Shown piece after piece: positions 1 through 10,731 of a DNA stretch of 64,000 nucleotides; the first letter of the stretch is position 1, and every line of letters starts with the position of its first letter. The notes under the pieces are model-generated. The model was not told the DNA's origin. It did no database searches and saw only the letters and a program-made list of their open reading frames with translations. The stretch is from positions 1 through 64,000 of the forward strand of contig JAQJVL010002537.1 in NCBI GenBank assembly GCA_035578905.1, written 5' to 3'. Made by a program: the position numbers and the translations under genes. The DNA is from Stictocephala bisonia (taxonomy: Eukaryota > Arthropoda > Insecta > Hemiptera > Membracidae).

Positions 1-110
1 AACGTCCGAAAAATCGGACGTCTTGAGTTTATCCATAAAGTGCCAACGTCCGAAAAATCGGACGTCCGTGTTTCCTTCCTAAAGTGCCAACGTCCGAAAA
101 ATCGGACGTC
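1..110 (+). repeat. three-unit tandem repeat with perfect palindromes
   Basis: The 20-bp palindromic unit ACGTCCGAAAAATCGGACGT (14-base arms around a short A/T centre allowing for the central A run) occurs at about 2-21, 46-65 and 90-109, spaced 44 bp apart. The second and third copies are preceded by AAAGTGCCA. It sits in the subterminal part of the piggyBac-like element, where transposase-binding repeats are usual. Confidence 0.8.
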
Positions 111-439
111 TGGTTTTCGGTATTTCTTAAATCTTATAATAGATCAAATGAACTAAACTCTATGTTCTCTGTAAAGTAGAAAGTCTACTTTACACAGAGA
201 AACCAATTTCACGTTCGATATATCATTCGTTATATCGATTGTTTCAGTTTGAACTTTGTGTTTCTATTTTCTGCTGTTAGCAGACGAAACAGCTGAGTAG
301 TAAGAAACCCACTGGTTGTTTTGTCTTTGTTATTGTTTTGTTTATGGTTTCATTTGTGGTTTTGGTTATAAAACGCATCAGGAGTATTCGTTCTTGATTT
401 ATTCATAATATTTAGTTATAATTTAGATTCATAAATACA

Positions 440-640
440 ATGAAACGTGCTCGGTCACCGGTCAGTGAAGGTACGGTTCAGAGATTATTAGAGGAGGACT
501 ATTTGAGTGATGACTTTGTAAGTGATATTGATTTTGGTAGTGACAGCTATGCTTCTGTTAGTGATTTATTTAGTGACAATACCGATAGTGATCCGAATTA
601 TATACCAGTAGGCCTAGATGAGCCGATGCATTCCTGCTAA
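440..640 (+). pseudogene. piggyBac-like transposase, N-terminal fragment (66 aa)
   Basis: The ORF starts MKRARSPVSEGTVQRLLEED and continues as a strongly acidic Asp/Ser-rich segment (YLSDDFVSDIDFGSDS), ending DPNYIPVGLDEPMHSC. A short basic start followed by an LLEE-acidic segment is typical of piggyBac transposase N termini, which come before the dimerisation and DDD catalytic domains. Those domains and the C-terminal cysteine-rich domain are missing, so the product could not transpose DNA. It may still be translated as a small acidic peptide; there is no evidence either way. Confidence 0.6.
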
Positions 641-1288
641 ATTTATTATTTTTATTTTATTTGAATTGTAGGGCCTACATATTAGGGTGTGTATATATAA
701 CTTCAATTTATTGTGTTTGTTTATCTCTACAATTACTATTTCAATTCATTACATTTTTACTGTATTTTTTGTATATAATAATGAGTATTTCAGTTGTACG
801 GCAAAGAAATCATTGCTATATAGAAATCTGCGTAAAAGCGATAACGCGTAGGCTTTAGGTAAAAGTGCTATATCTTTTTCAGTTTTCAATGTAATTGAGT
901 AATTTTTTTTTTATTTTGTAAAGAAATATGTGAAGAATGAAATATAGTGAGTGACTAATCAGTGAAGAATTTTTTTATTTCTGTTTTGTTTGGTGAAAGT
1001 CAGAAAATTTCACCAAAAATTTTTTCAGGTAAGAAATTTTTATTTTTTTATTTTTTCTATTTTTTTTTTAGTAAAAAATAATATATTTCTGTGTAGTACA
1101 CCTTCTTAGTAACAAAATAATAAAAAAATCAGGTAGTTTGGTCAAAAACTAAGGGAATGGCAATTTTTTCCCCAGATGACTGCAAAACCGGCAAAATAGG
1201 CCTGGCACTCTTTGTGTAGACCTTTGCAAATTAGCCTGGCACTTTAGGTATGGGAACATGAAAAATTGTCTGGCACTGTAAGGGTTAA

Positions 1289-3260
1289 ATCCTAAAAGTG
1301 CAGTCTCAGTAGATTTTCCCTTTGTAAAGCCAAATTGTCTATTGCAAAAAAAACGAATTACTGTTAAGGAAATCAATCAATCTACTTTTCATTAATTTTT
1401 CTAATACCTTAGACAACACTGGAAAAAGGCTTATAGGTCTTAGATTGTCTACTTGCCCTGAATTCCGTTTTTTTGGTATGGCAATAATTATGCTGTTTTT
1501 AAATTTTTCAGGAAATACACCTGTTTCAAAACTTAACCCTTTGCGGTCTGTAAGCCATCTCAGGTGGCTTTCGCCATTTTACAGTTGAGATCTAGTACTT
1601 TTCCCGCGTCACTGTCGCTCAGGTCTACTACGCCACCTCAGATGGCTCGAGACGAATTGCGCGTCAGGTCTGCTCCGTAGCCGACGTTGTCTCAGCTGGG
1701 TATTGCATTCATTGTTACAATTTGCTGTTGATTGTTATCGTACAGTAATTCTTTACTCTCTATTAAATTCTGTAATTTAATTTTAATTTTAATTATTGTG
1801 GTCTTGTTTAATGATAATTTAACTGTTATATTAAAACAAATTGAATACCATAATTTAAAATATATATATAGAAAATAATCATTGAAAATGGCATTATTTA
1901 GGCAGTTACTAAGAAGGGTATGAGGAATTGTTAAGAAAACTCAATATTTCATCATTTTTATTACTATTAATTTAAATTTATTTTACTTAGATACATTATT
2001 ATTCAAAATATGTATAAAACGTAATAAATGTGCAATGTGCCTAAATATAGAAAATATGACTATCAAAAGAGTAACATGACTAACATAACTTCTTCACATT
2101 TGTTGTTTAAAATTTACTTATAATTATTTAATGTATGAAATTTTTCCTGTATTTAATGAAAAATTATTTAATGTATATAAAAATAAGTCCTCTTATATCG
2201 TCAGAACGTAAATCGTGAGCCATGAGAAATATTTATTAAAATGAATTAAAACCTAAACAACAACTATTTACATTATTAATAACTACAACTGCACTAAACA
2301 TACGAAAGTAACTTTATTAAATACAGTATTAGTAATATTCACAGCACTCAACACAATGAACTAGCAAAACGTGCCATTTTGGGAGAACTGCAGACGTGTA
2401 CTTCATCTACAATGACATTTGTATAGTAAAAATGGATAGAACTATACGGCTGTTGAATATTTTATTATGTAGTTAAATATATTGTCAAAAGAGTACAGCA
2501 CTAACCAAGGAACACTAGCGATTCTAATGAATTAGAAGTAGAACTAAAAACGAAAGCCACATGAGGTGGCGTACAGTGCGTTCGAGCATATCAGTCAAAG
2601 CCACCTCAACTGGCGTACTGTATCTGAGTGACAGAGGCGCGGCGAAACAGCCGATACTTGGCAACGAAAATGGCGGCAGCCACCGTAGGTGGCGTATAAC
2701 ATTTAGAATACAGGAGTTCGGGTTTTAACGAGTCCGAAAAGGGTTAAATTAAATATGTACTCCAAAACATGTGATATTTTAGTAGAGATTTTAAAAATAA
2801 TATATACTGATAAATTGTCAATACCACATGGCTTTTTATTTTTTAAACTATTTATAGTTTTTCTATTTCATCTCTAGTTATTGGGGATATAAAGAATGAA
2901 CCACTTTGCTCAGAAAAGCTTGTGTCTACTACAGAGCTATCAGTTGGCATTATCGGCTCAATTTTAACAAAGTAATTGTTTACCTCGTCACACATTTCCT
3001 GCTTATCATCCACCACCCTTCCGTTGTCAAGAACTATTCTACTCAGCGGCTTTCTTTCCTTATCACCTGTTAATTTAAGAATTATTTTCCATTGTTCCCT
3101 TGTATTTCCATTACATTGTCTGAATTTCTCTTGATAATAATCGTTTTTAATTTAATATATTTCTTTAGTCAGCGCTGTATTGAAGGTATTGTAATAATTT
3201 TTAAATCATATGGCCTCTTTTTCACACCCTTATACAGTTTATTTCTCAAATCTAACTTTC
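1289..3260 (-). pseudogene. LINE ORF2, reverse transcriptase region split by a TTAA element
   Basis: 3260-2748 is the linker and early RT region. 1536-1289 continues in frame after removing the MITE and one TTAA copy: ...IFNL|SFETGVFPEKFKNSII, IAIPKKRNSG, then a decayed stretch and NRQFGFTKGKSTETALLGF at the edge of the piggyBac-like insertion. FPExFK...IPxxK and QxGFxxGKSTETAL are standard early RT motifs. The catalytic YADD box would lie beyond the second insertion and is not in the window. Confidence 0.7.
1537..2743. mobile_element. TTAA-specific (piggyBac-like) MITE with palindromic subterminal repeats
   Basis: Flanked by TTAA at 1533-1536 and 2744-2747. The termini are CCCTTTGCGG at the left and CCGAAAAGGG at the right, an imperfect inverted repeat. 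Five variants of the imperfect palindrome GCCACCTnAGGTGGC occur, two near the left end (about 1552-1568 and 1630-1646) and three near the right (about 2555-2573, 2599-2616, 2678-2696). The interior is AT-rich without a gene. Removing it with one TTAA restores the LINE reading frame. Confidence 0.8.
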
Positions 3261-4242
3261 TTAAAATATTGTTCGTGATCCATGGGCTTTTTCCTTTGCT
3301 TTTACAAATTTCTTGTCAATAACTCGTTTCAACGAATTATGTTCTAAGCATTTATTTACACTATCATAAAACCTATCTATACAAACGTTAATATCTTTAT
3401 TATTCAATATCTGGTCCCAGTTGCATTTTTCAAGCTCCAACACAACCTTGTCGAAATCAGTTGTTACATGCTCTTTCAAATTTGGCTGTTCTTCAACAAT
3501 CTCTTTTTCTATCTGTAATTTTAATCCTATTACGTAGTGATCGGACAGACCCACATCAAATATTGCTGCTGAAACGGCATTTATATTTTTATGTCTTACA
3601 AAAACGTGATCTATGCAGGATTTTGAATTATAACCCACTCTAGTGGTTTGTTTAATTAGCGGGACAGAACTGAAGTTCCTCATTAAGCTTACATAATCTT
3701 CACGCTCTATTGAATTGCAATTTAAATTCAGATTAATGTCTCCAATTAGAAAACAGTAGTGTTTTATATCAATAAGCAAGTCTTCCAAATCAACTGAAAA
3801 TTGTTTAATTGTAAATCTGTGCATTCTATATAAAGCTATAAGAGTGAAATATGTATTTTTTTTTTTTTACTTCTAATACCAGGCAATCTGTAGTTTTAAT
3901 TTTAAGGTCTATTTATCTAACACTAAACTTACAATATATATATATATAAAATAACGCCCCCCTGCTGCATAACTATCATTACACTTACTATACAAATTGT
4001 AACCCGGTAATCTATAGAAAGAAACCTCTTCTGATTTAATCCACACCTCACTTAAAATTATTATATTAATCTTTGCTTTTACTGTATTTATCATAGATTC
4101 AAATAAGCTAAATTTATTTTTAATACTCCTTATATTAATATGCAAAAAATTTATACTACTAATATTATCTTGAAAAAAAATTAGAATCTAAGTAACCATG
4201 AGTTGGCCACCTAGAATCATTATCCAAATTTAACATTTCCAT
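3261..4242 (-). pseudogene. LINE ORF2, APE-type endonuclease region
   Basis: It probably starts at the ATG at 4240-4242 (MEMLNLDNDSRWPTHGYLDS), with a frameshift in a run of T near 4175. Endonuclease motifs follow: HINIRSIKNKFSLFESM, IIILSEVWIKSEE (the catalytic E is in SEVW), LPGYNLYSKC, then after a degenerate (TA)-rich stretch at 3935-3955, FLIGDINLNLNC (catalytic DxN), SCIDHVFV and LSDHY. The last motif is the endonuclease's conserved SDH. Stops and frameshifts between 3825 and 3960 break it. The enzyme nicks target DNA to prime reverse transcription in intact LINEs. Confidence 0.75.
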
Positions 4243-4401
4243 ATTTTATTTATATGTATATACATACATACACCTGCACCCTTACATGTACATACACACA
4301 CCCAAAAACTTTACAAATATACATATGTTTAAGTTTACTAATACTACTTATTTTGAATCTAAAATCATACTATGTATTTAATATTTATATGATTTTAATG
4401 C

Positions 4402-5338
4402 TTATTCCAATTTGGCCAAGTCATCGAGGCTGTCAACTCTTACGCATTTTTCTTTGTCTATCTTCCTGGCAAATACTTTGCCCTCCTTAATCCACACATA
4501 CCTCCAGCCAACAGCCTTACATTTATCCTTCGTCCGTGCCAACAGCATCTTCGTTTCTGGTGTGAGATGTTCGCTTATGTATACCCGTCGCTGTGGGAAG
4601 TTTTTGTTGACAATGTTCGCAGTCAGGTTCCGATGCTCCTTGGCCTTATAGATCCACTGATCTCGAACAATACGGGAGGTGAATTGAACAATCAGTGTCA
4701 GTGTCCTCTCGGTACGGTATGATGGGACTCGGTGTGCCGCTGCCACCTCTTCTCGCCGCAGGGTCACTCCAACAGCCTTCCCTACATCCTCCACCACACT
4801 GAAGACATCCTCGTTGTTGGTCTGTGGGACTCCCGCTATCTCTATGTTATTTTTTCTGGAGTACTGTTCCATGTGTCGCATCCTAATCTTCAGCTCTTTC
4901 ACTTCTTGCTTAATGTTAATATTTTCTTTCTTTAAGCACTCGTTTTCTTGTTTAACTTCTTTGTATTGTTTCTGTGTTTCTTCCAGGTGTTTAGTACATT
5001 CGTCCAATTTATCCGAGAAGAATGTCAACAAATTCTTAAACTCGCCGAACTCTTGAGTAAATAATTTCAGCTCGTTAAAGACCTCAGCTTTAAAGGCTTC
5101 CATCATACTGACTAGGAACTCCTTCATCAATGCGGTTCCAGGAGTTGTCTCACTACTTCCTATAGATGAGGTGGATTTATTCTTATCCTTTTTACATGTT
5201 TCACACATAAATTCTTTCTTCGAACCTCTCGTTTTCACGTTCTGCCGAGACACACTTATTGTGGAAGTAATTTCCCACACATTTGACACTGTCACACTCT
5301 GCACACGGATTAGCACAAATACCACAGTTACCGGCCAT
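4402..5338 (-). pseudogene. LINE ORF1 (PHD-like finger, coiled coil, nucleic-acid-binding domain)
   Basis: ATG at 5336-5338 opens MAGNCGICANPCAECDSVKC, a cysteine/histidine array resembling the PHD-type finger found in insect LINE ORF1 proteins. A frameshift near 5230 moves reading to the frame containing MCETCKKDKN, the last CxxC of the finger. The rest is open to 4402. A Lys/Glu-rich coiled coil (about 5060-4890) is followed by MRHMEQYSRKNNIEIAGVP, the signature of L1/Baculo_FP-like ORF1 domains, and by VYISEHLTPETKMLLARTKD. ORF1 proteins coat LINE RNA; this copy is broken by the single frameshift. Confidence 0.75.
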
Positions 5339-5487
5339 AATTAATTAACTATTTTTATCAAATACACTGTAGTTCTTAAAAACTTGCAGGTTAAAACTGA
5401 ATGAAACTGTGTGTGTCACGTGACCTTGACACAAGTGCGGAGCACACGCCTGTATACGTCCGTCCAGCTCAAAAGACTGATAACAAC

Positions 5488-7110
5488 TTCAATTTCAATT
5501 TCAAACATCTTTATTCAAAATACATTTACATAATACGAAGAATAGTGTCATATATAAAACATAAAATATTTATTTAATAATTAATGACTAAAACTATTAT
5601 CATACAAAGCCCAATAATTAGTAATACAATTTTGTTTCAAAAGGAGGTGGAAAACTCTTTAATGGAATATACCGCTTTATTAGTCAAAACTTCCTTCAGA
5701 CACTTTTGAAATGTTTTAGTACATTTTTTATATAATTTGGGACATATTTCAAAAATTTTCTCCCCATGTATGAAGGTTTTTTTTCAAAAAACTTCAACCT
5801 ATGAGACTCGACTATGTCATTTCTGTTTCTTGTGTTGTATTGATGAGATGGCTGTTTCGGATTTGTATTAAACATTTCATTTTTGGCAATAAGTATACAA
5901 TCAAAAATGTACTGTCCACATACAGTTAATATTTTTAAATTCTTAAAATGTTCTTTAGTAGAATCTTGATTTTTTTAGTTTAAGAATAATTCTAATAGAT
6001 CTCTTTTGTTGTTTCAGAATTTTGTCCATATTATCTTTTGTTGTCGAGCCATACAGACTAACACCAAATGATATGTGAGAATGAACATAGGCAAAGTATA
6101 TATTTTTCTAAGTTTGTAAGTTACAATAAAAACTCATATTTTTCAATGCATAGATTCCTGAATTTATTTTAATTAGTATTTTATGTATATGTTCATTCCA
6201 CGTTAAATGTTGGTCTATTATTAAATCTAAAAAATTAGTGTTAGTCTTTTTTTCAATTTGATGGGAGTTGTACATTATAAAGATGTCTATTGATTTTTTT
6301 ATTTTGTTGAGTTTTAAAATTTAGAAAAGTAGTTTTCAGTGGGTTTAATAGTAGATTGTGTAAATAGTTCCCGATATTTTCCATTTCGACGAATGCACAA
6401 ATTTCAGTTTGTTCCGAGGAATTGGTTGAAATAACTAGATTAGAATCATCAGCGTAGAGGTAAAGCTTACTATTTGATTTGAAAGCAAGTGTATTGCCAA
6501 TATCTCTCAGGTAACACACAAATAGAAATGGCCCTAAAATAGAGCTCTGAGGTACTCCAAACTCGATTGGCTTACAATTTGAAACTGTTTTAGTAATTTT
6601 GTTGCATTTTGTTAAGTGGGTAATTTCTACATATTGCGATCTGTTATGAAGATAAGAAGTAAACCATTTTAGAGCCTTATTATCTATGCCAAGATGTTTT
6701 AAATTTTGTAATAGTTTTGAGTGTTTGACACTATCAAATGCTTTTGATAGGTCCATAAATATACCGGTTGTATATTTACCTTCATCTATTGACTGTATTA
6801 CCTGTTCAATGAATGAAACTGCCGCGCTCACAACAGATTTTCCAGGTCTGAAACCATGCTGGTTGTTGTCTAATAGATTGTTAGTTTCCAAAAACGTTGA
6901 CAACTGTATATAAACTGCTTTTTCATAGACCTTTGATATTGATGTCAATAAAGATATTGGCCTATAATTCAAGACATCATGTGGATCATCCTTTTTATAC
7001 AATGGTATTATTTTAGCTTTCTTTGATTGTTCCGGAAATATGCCTGTGATAAATGAACTATTTATAAGATGACACAAACATTTACTAATCAACAGCTGCA
7101 TACAACAGTA
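5488..7110 (-). mobile_element. 5'-truncated LINE with reverse transcriptase
   Basis: The 3' end (low coordinates) carries an AATAAA-containing tail and short TTGAAA-type repeats at about 5490-5515, as in CR1/Jockey-like LINEs. The RT region is 7101-6253; 6250-5520 is the frameshifted remainder of the RT C-terminal region and 3' UTR. The 5' end breaks off near 7110. It abuts the 5' leader of the LINE at 1289-5485. Confidence 0.75.
6253..7101 (-). pseudogene. LINE reverse transcriptase fragment (282 aa open)
   Basis: RT motifs in order: FPEQSKKAKIIPLYKKDDPH, LNYRPISLLTSISKVYEKAV, NQHGFRPGKSVVSAAVSFIE, TTGIFMDLSKAFDSVKHSKL (first catalytic Asp), FGVPQSSILGPFLFVCYLRD and LYLYADDSNLVIST (catalytic YADD). 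The frame stays open through palm and fingers, then is lost after PLKTTFLNFKTQQNK. Upstream endonuclease and ORF1 are missing. The long intact stretch suggests a younger insertion than the 1.3-5.5 kb copy. It matches the CR1/Jockey type of RT. Confidence 0.85.
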
Positions 7111-7114
7111 GATT

Positions 7115-7335
7115 GGTTATGTGAAACTGGAACTCTCTGACCACTTTGCATAGAAAGTGATTATTGAGGGAGATTCCCCATAAATTGAACCTCGATGTAA
7201 TAAATTAAAAAGAGATTTTAGGACCACAAAACAAAAAAGTAATTTACCCAAAATTCATAAAGGCTGCAAAAGCTTATGAGGTTGAAAATAAACTAAAAAA
7301 CGCCACCTTTCAAAAACACCACACAATGTCATCAA
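7115..7335 (+). pseudogene. possible LINE endonuclease/linker remnant
   Basis: A plus-strand reading with stops gives VKLELSDHFA then KVIIEGDSP, FRTTKQKSNLPKIHKG. The LSDHxA motif is the conserved end of APE-type endonucleases. Short and degraded; it lies head-on to the RT fragment ending at 7101. Confidence 0.3.
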
Positions 7336-7781
7336 ATCCATAACTAAACATTACGAACAAATTCTTCTTTAACGATCCAAATTTTTGGGATGGCAGATTT
7401 TAATAAGTTTTCTCATCTGAGGCCCCTCTAAATGAGAGTAAAATTAGCTATGGTCCAAATATGACATTCCAGCATTTCCTATTATCTTCTATGGTGTTCT
7501 TCAGTGTGGACAACATGATTCATTGATGTATGCCAATTTGTAGAGAACCTAAATTTTACCCTACAAAAAAATTATTTCAAGCCAATAAATTTCAAAATTT
7601 ACATTTTAGCTAATTATGTTTCGTTTAATCTTCATTATTTTGCGTGTTCTTTGCGAATATTTTGTGCCAAACCGAAGGAGTTGATGGCAGGCTGACCAGG
7701 CTGCCTTTTTTTATAGGTTCTCAAAGTCACCCCAATGACACAACTACTTATAACCAAAGAACCGCTATTTGTAATTGGCCA

Positions 7782-7850
7782 CTAGCCCAGCCATGCACGT
7801 ACAATGGTATTGACCCACCCGCCCACCCATGCACGTACAGTGGTATTGGC
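7782..7850 (+). repeat. G-quadruplex minisatellite, two units (C-rich strand on plus)
   Basis: Two units of the dispersed 36-bp minisatellite, including CCCACCCGCCCACCC (G4 motif on the minus strand) and CACGTACAGTGGTATTG. It joins the dispersed repeat that follows at 7850. Confidence 0.8.
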
Positions 7851-8165
7851 ATACATCAATGGCTATGTTGACACTAGTGCTCTTGTGTTTCGACATTCCA
7901 TTCAACATGCGTCAAAGCATGCCCTATTGACTGTGGTTAGACTCATGCCTTTTGCCTGTCCACATTCGTGCCTCATTTCAGTGCAGTGTGTTCAAGATTG
8001 ATGAAGGCAAAGCAGTTTTGTCAGGTTAAGAAACGTAAAAAGTCAAGGTGATTGATTAACCTGAAATTAATTCGAAACCCATAATTTTTGTATTGTAAAA
8101 GATTTACAAGTTAACTGCAATATTTTGTTCAAAAATTTCACATGAATGTTGAAGGACAACTGTGA
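7850..8165 (+). repeat. dispersed repeat, copy 1 (related to 44125-44505)
   Basis: Shares many blocks with 44125-44505: a GTTGACACTAGTGCTCTT-like start, AACATGCGTCAAAGCATGCC, GAGTGCAGTGTGTnCAAGAT, GTTAAGAAACGTAnAAG. In both, a short ORF passes through MDEG...KKR. Copy 1 lacks about 30 bp present in copy 2 (the LLLGGLGVTY segment). It may be the 5' part of a PIF/Harbinger-type element; that is only a guess from the basic KKRR stretch. Confidence 0.4.
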
Positions 8166-9420
8166 CACATATTTTAATATAGTCAGACCATCAATTGAAA
8201 AATCAGATACTCAGTTTCGAGAAGCAATACTCGCAAAAGTATAATTAACTATTACATTGCGGTTCCTGGCTACTGGTGGTAGTTATTAATCTTTGATGTA
8301 TTGTATCTATATCTAGTGTCAAAACAATTCATATCAGCTATTGGTCCTGAAGTGCTTAAAGCAATAATCACATCTCACCCAATTTTTCATAAAATTCAAA
8401 ACTATTATTAAAAGTATTAACAACTTATCCATATTTATCAATATTATTTACAAAAAAAACCTCATGCTCTACAATTTTTATCCAAAGTATTATTATATAC
8501 TTGATTTAATTATTTGATTTATACACTTGAAAATGATTATAAAGTCGAAATATGCTCTGATATATAAAGTAAAGAACTTTTATATCAGCTACTATAAAAA
8601 AAATTTAGAAATCATTTATGGTGGTTTGGACCCAAGGCTGAGATTATTTAAGTTTCCAGTCGGTTAAATGCCCTAACCCTTTCTGTACTGGGATTGGCAT
8701 CTAGGAGTTAACATTTTCGACTTATGGTTTACCTGTTGGGTGTCACAACGACCTGAGAAGTTGGACAAGTTGATGTGATCTGTTAATATTTGAATTTCAG
8801 TAGTATGTTTTTGACAGGATTTACAGAATTTGCAACTCACATGTCCTTTGAAAAACGAACGGTTAATAAATTCACACTGGAGCCGTACACAAGTGATGTC
8901 TAACTGTCCTTCATGTTATCGAAATACTCGTTCATGATCCTTTCAATACAAATCTAATAATTTATGTAATTTTCTAACTTCATATTTTACTCTCCTACAT
9001 GCTCCGTTTTCTGTTGAACCATTTCAATTGAAACAGTGTGTACTCCAGCATGTACATGCTCTTTGCGGATCTCAATAATGTTCCGAGTTTCTATCCAAAC
9101 ATATCTCATTGTTGCGTGTGATTTTTGATCGCTTCTCTCTTCTGTGATGATCTTTGTTCCACCTGAGACCTTGCCTTAGCTCAGTGATTAATAATGAAAT
9201 CTGCATACACCTGACATTCTTTGAGGAAAAGATTTAAGATTTTGTGAACTCCCTCCTTGATTGGTTCTATTTTCTTCTTTTTGGACAGTCATTGTGCGAG
9301 TTCATTACAAACCTGTTCATAAACATATTCATGAAAAGGTTTCATAAAGTGAGGCTTTATAGTTTTGCCATTCAGTCTGTCACATCAACTCTTACAAACA
9401 ATTATAATCAGCATTTAATA
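8166..9420. other. no supported gene
   Basis: AT-rich up to about 8640. From 9200 down to 8640 the minus strand reads with better codon character but repeated stops, as in a degraded transposon ORF, and no family motif is recognised. Confidence 0.3.
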
Positions 9421-9860
9421 ATAATAATCTTTATTTCTCTTGAACAAAACAATTACAACTCATGAGAATATAATGAGACAGATTCTTAAGATCGGAAACA
9501 TGTTGAAGGACTTTACTCTTTTAAATGTGTGAATGTGTTGTGTGTACGGAAACAGGAGGTAGAAATAACGCTGGTAGGTTAGTCACGTTTCAATTTCTTC
9601 TAAGGCAGGTCGCATTCGACCAACCCCTTCTTTATCACACAATCGTCCGTGGATCCACATTCGTTCAATCTTGTGGAAGTAGGAGTAACATGTGTATCTT
9701 TTCATCATTGTCAGTAACACTGTTTTTTTCAGAACACAAACTTAACATACCGTTTTATCCGCCGAAACTCCCATGTTTTATATTGGTTTCCAATAAAGTG
9801 ATCATCTGTATACCAACCAAATTTCCCGGATAGTATCAATTTTCTCTTGTGATGTACACA
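9421..9860 (-). mobile_element. LINE 3' end (minus strand) with (ATT)n tail
   Basis: On the minus strand a GC-richer 3' UTR-like stretch ends GAGAAATAAAGATTATTATT at 9421, a polyadenylation signal followed by a short ATT microsatellite, as at many non-LTR retrotransposon 3' ends. No RT motifs survive upstream. Confidence 0.4.
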
Positions 9861-10018
9861 CTTGGTACTTAAAGATCGGGCGTGGTTGGTACCACCACAA
9901 CTAGGACAACTCAGTCAGTCATTGCTGCATTATTGGCAACAGAAGCTTATATATTATATATATATTAATCTTCTTATACAACCAATAGTGTATGACACTA
10001 GAACAGTATTAAAAAATA

Positions 10019-10081
10019 CAATAAAGCCAAAAGCCATTTACAATACACACCCAATAAATCAGACATTGACACTTTAAGGGA
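10019..10081 (+). repeat. short repeat related to 10445-10501
   Basis: Resembles the right half of the element at 10404-10500: AATACAATAAAGCC, ACACCCAATAAATC and AGACATTGACACTTTAAGGG versus ACATTGTCACTTAAAGGG. Probably a degraded second copy of the same TTAA-type MITE. Confidence 0.35.
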
Positions 10082-10403
10082 TAAAGAGATTAACTGAAGG
10101 GTGAAGTTTTCTTGTACTGTACTTGGGTATGTCTTAGGATTTGTTTCCTTGTTATTAGAATTTTAATTGTGCTGTCGCTGTTAGTTTGTAGCTTTTAGAT
10201 CAGAGATATGGCAAAAACAAATTTCCACCATTACTAAGTGCTAAACTGAGGCAGTATCTTAACACTAACCGGGCAGTTGTTAGGTGTTTCTTTTAAACAT
10301 AAAAGTCATTCATTCAACTACTTTGGCTGCATACGCACATACAACTTAGTGGCTTCAAATGAATCAGTGAGAATGGCTGTAGTGGCAACACTTACATTAA
10401 CCC

Positions 10404-10500
10404 TCTAATGCACAACCCACAGTGTAGGAGAAGAGAACAAAATGTTTAACAATACAATATAGCCTAAGGTCACTAATAATATATTGGACATTGTCACTTA
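10404..10500. mobile_element. tiny TTAA-type MITE (about 100 bp)
   Basis: Left end TTAA|CCCTCTAATGCACAACC (TTAA at about 10399-10402) and right end GTCACTTAAAGGG|TTAC near 10503. The CCCT/AGGG termini fit piggyBac-type MITEs, although the right TTAA is degraded to TTAC. Confidence 0.35.
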
Positions 10501-10731
10501 AAGGGTTACATTGCCTTGTTTGCTTTATTTTGTGTCTAACATAAACTTGAAATCAAACGAATATTATGTGTACAAGCTCAATCAATTTACATATCTAATA
10601 TGTATTTTTTAATATATACTAATAATAATAATCAGTTATTTATTTCCAAAAATTACGATAACACTTGTACCATTTTAAATTTGGTAAAGGTCCCCACATG
10701 GGTAATGGACCTGTGCGTGAGGACTGATATA

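Larger units (their letters stand above)
1..1284 (+). mobile_element. piggyBac-like element, internally deleted, left end outside window
   Basis: The right end is ...CTGTAAGGG followed by TTAA at 1285-1288, the standard piggyBac terminus (TTAA then CCC on the other strand). Subterminal motifs CTGGCACTTT or close variants occur three times near the right end (about 1203-1276). The inverse, AAAGTGCCA, occurs twice near the left edge (about 38-46 and 81-89). It keeps only an N-terminal transposase ORF (440-640); the catalytic region is absent and 650-1140 is AT-rich filler. It is inserted in the reverse transcriptase gene of the LINE that continues at 1289. Confidence 0.75.
1289..5485 (-). mobile_element. 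LINE (non-LTR retrotransposon), near full length but decayed
   Basis: Read on the minus strand: a GC-richer leader (about 5485-5339), ORF1 with PHD-like finger, coiled coil and nucleic-acid-binding domain (5338-4402), then ORF2 with APE-type endonuclease (4242-3261) and reverse transcriptase (3260 to 1289). The RT is cut by the TTAA MITE at 1537-2743 and lost to the piggyBac-like element at 1-1284. The domain order fits CR1/Jockey-type LINEs. The 3' part, if it survives, lies left of the window. Several frameshifts show it is old. Confidence 0.8.

Noticed and set aside
9525..9833. 102-aa plus-strand ORF
   Set aside because: The minus strand reads as a LINE 3' UTR with AATAAA and an ATT tail; the ORF is probably its shadow.
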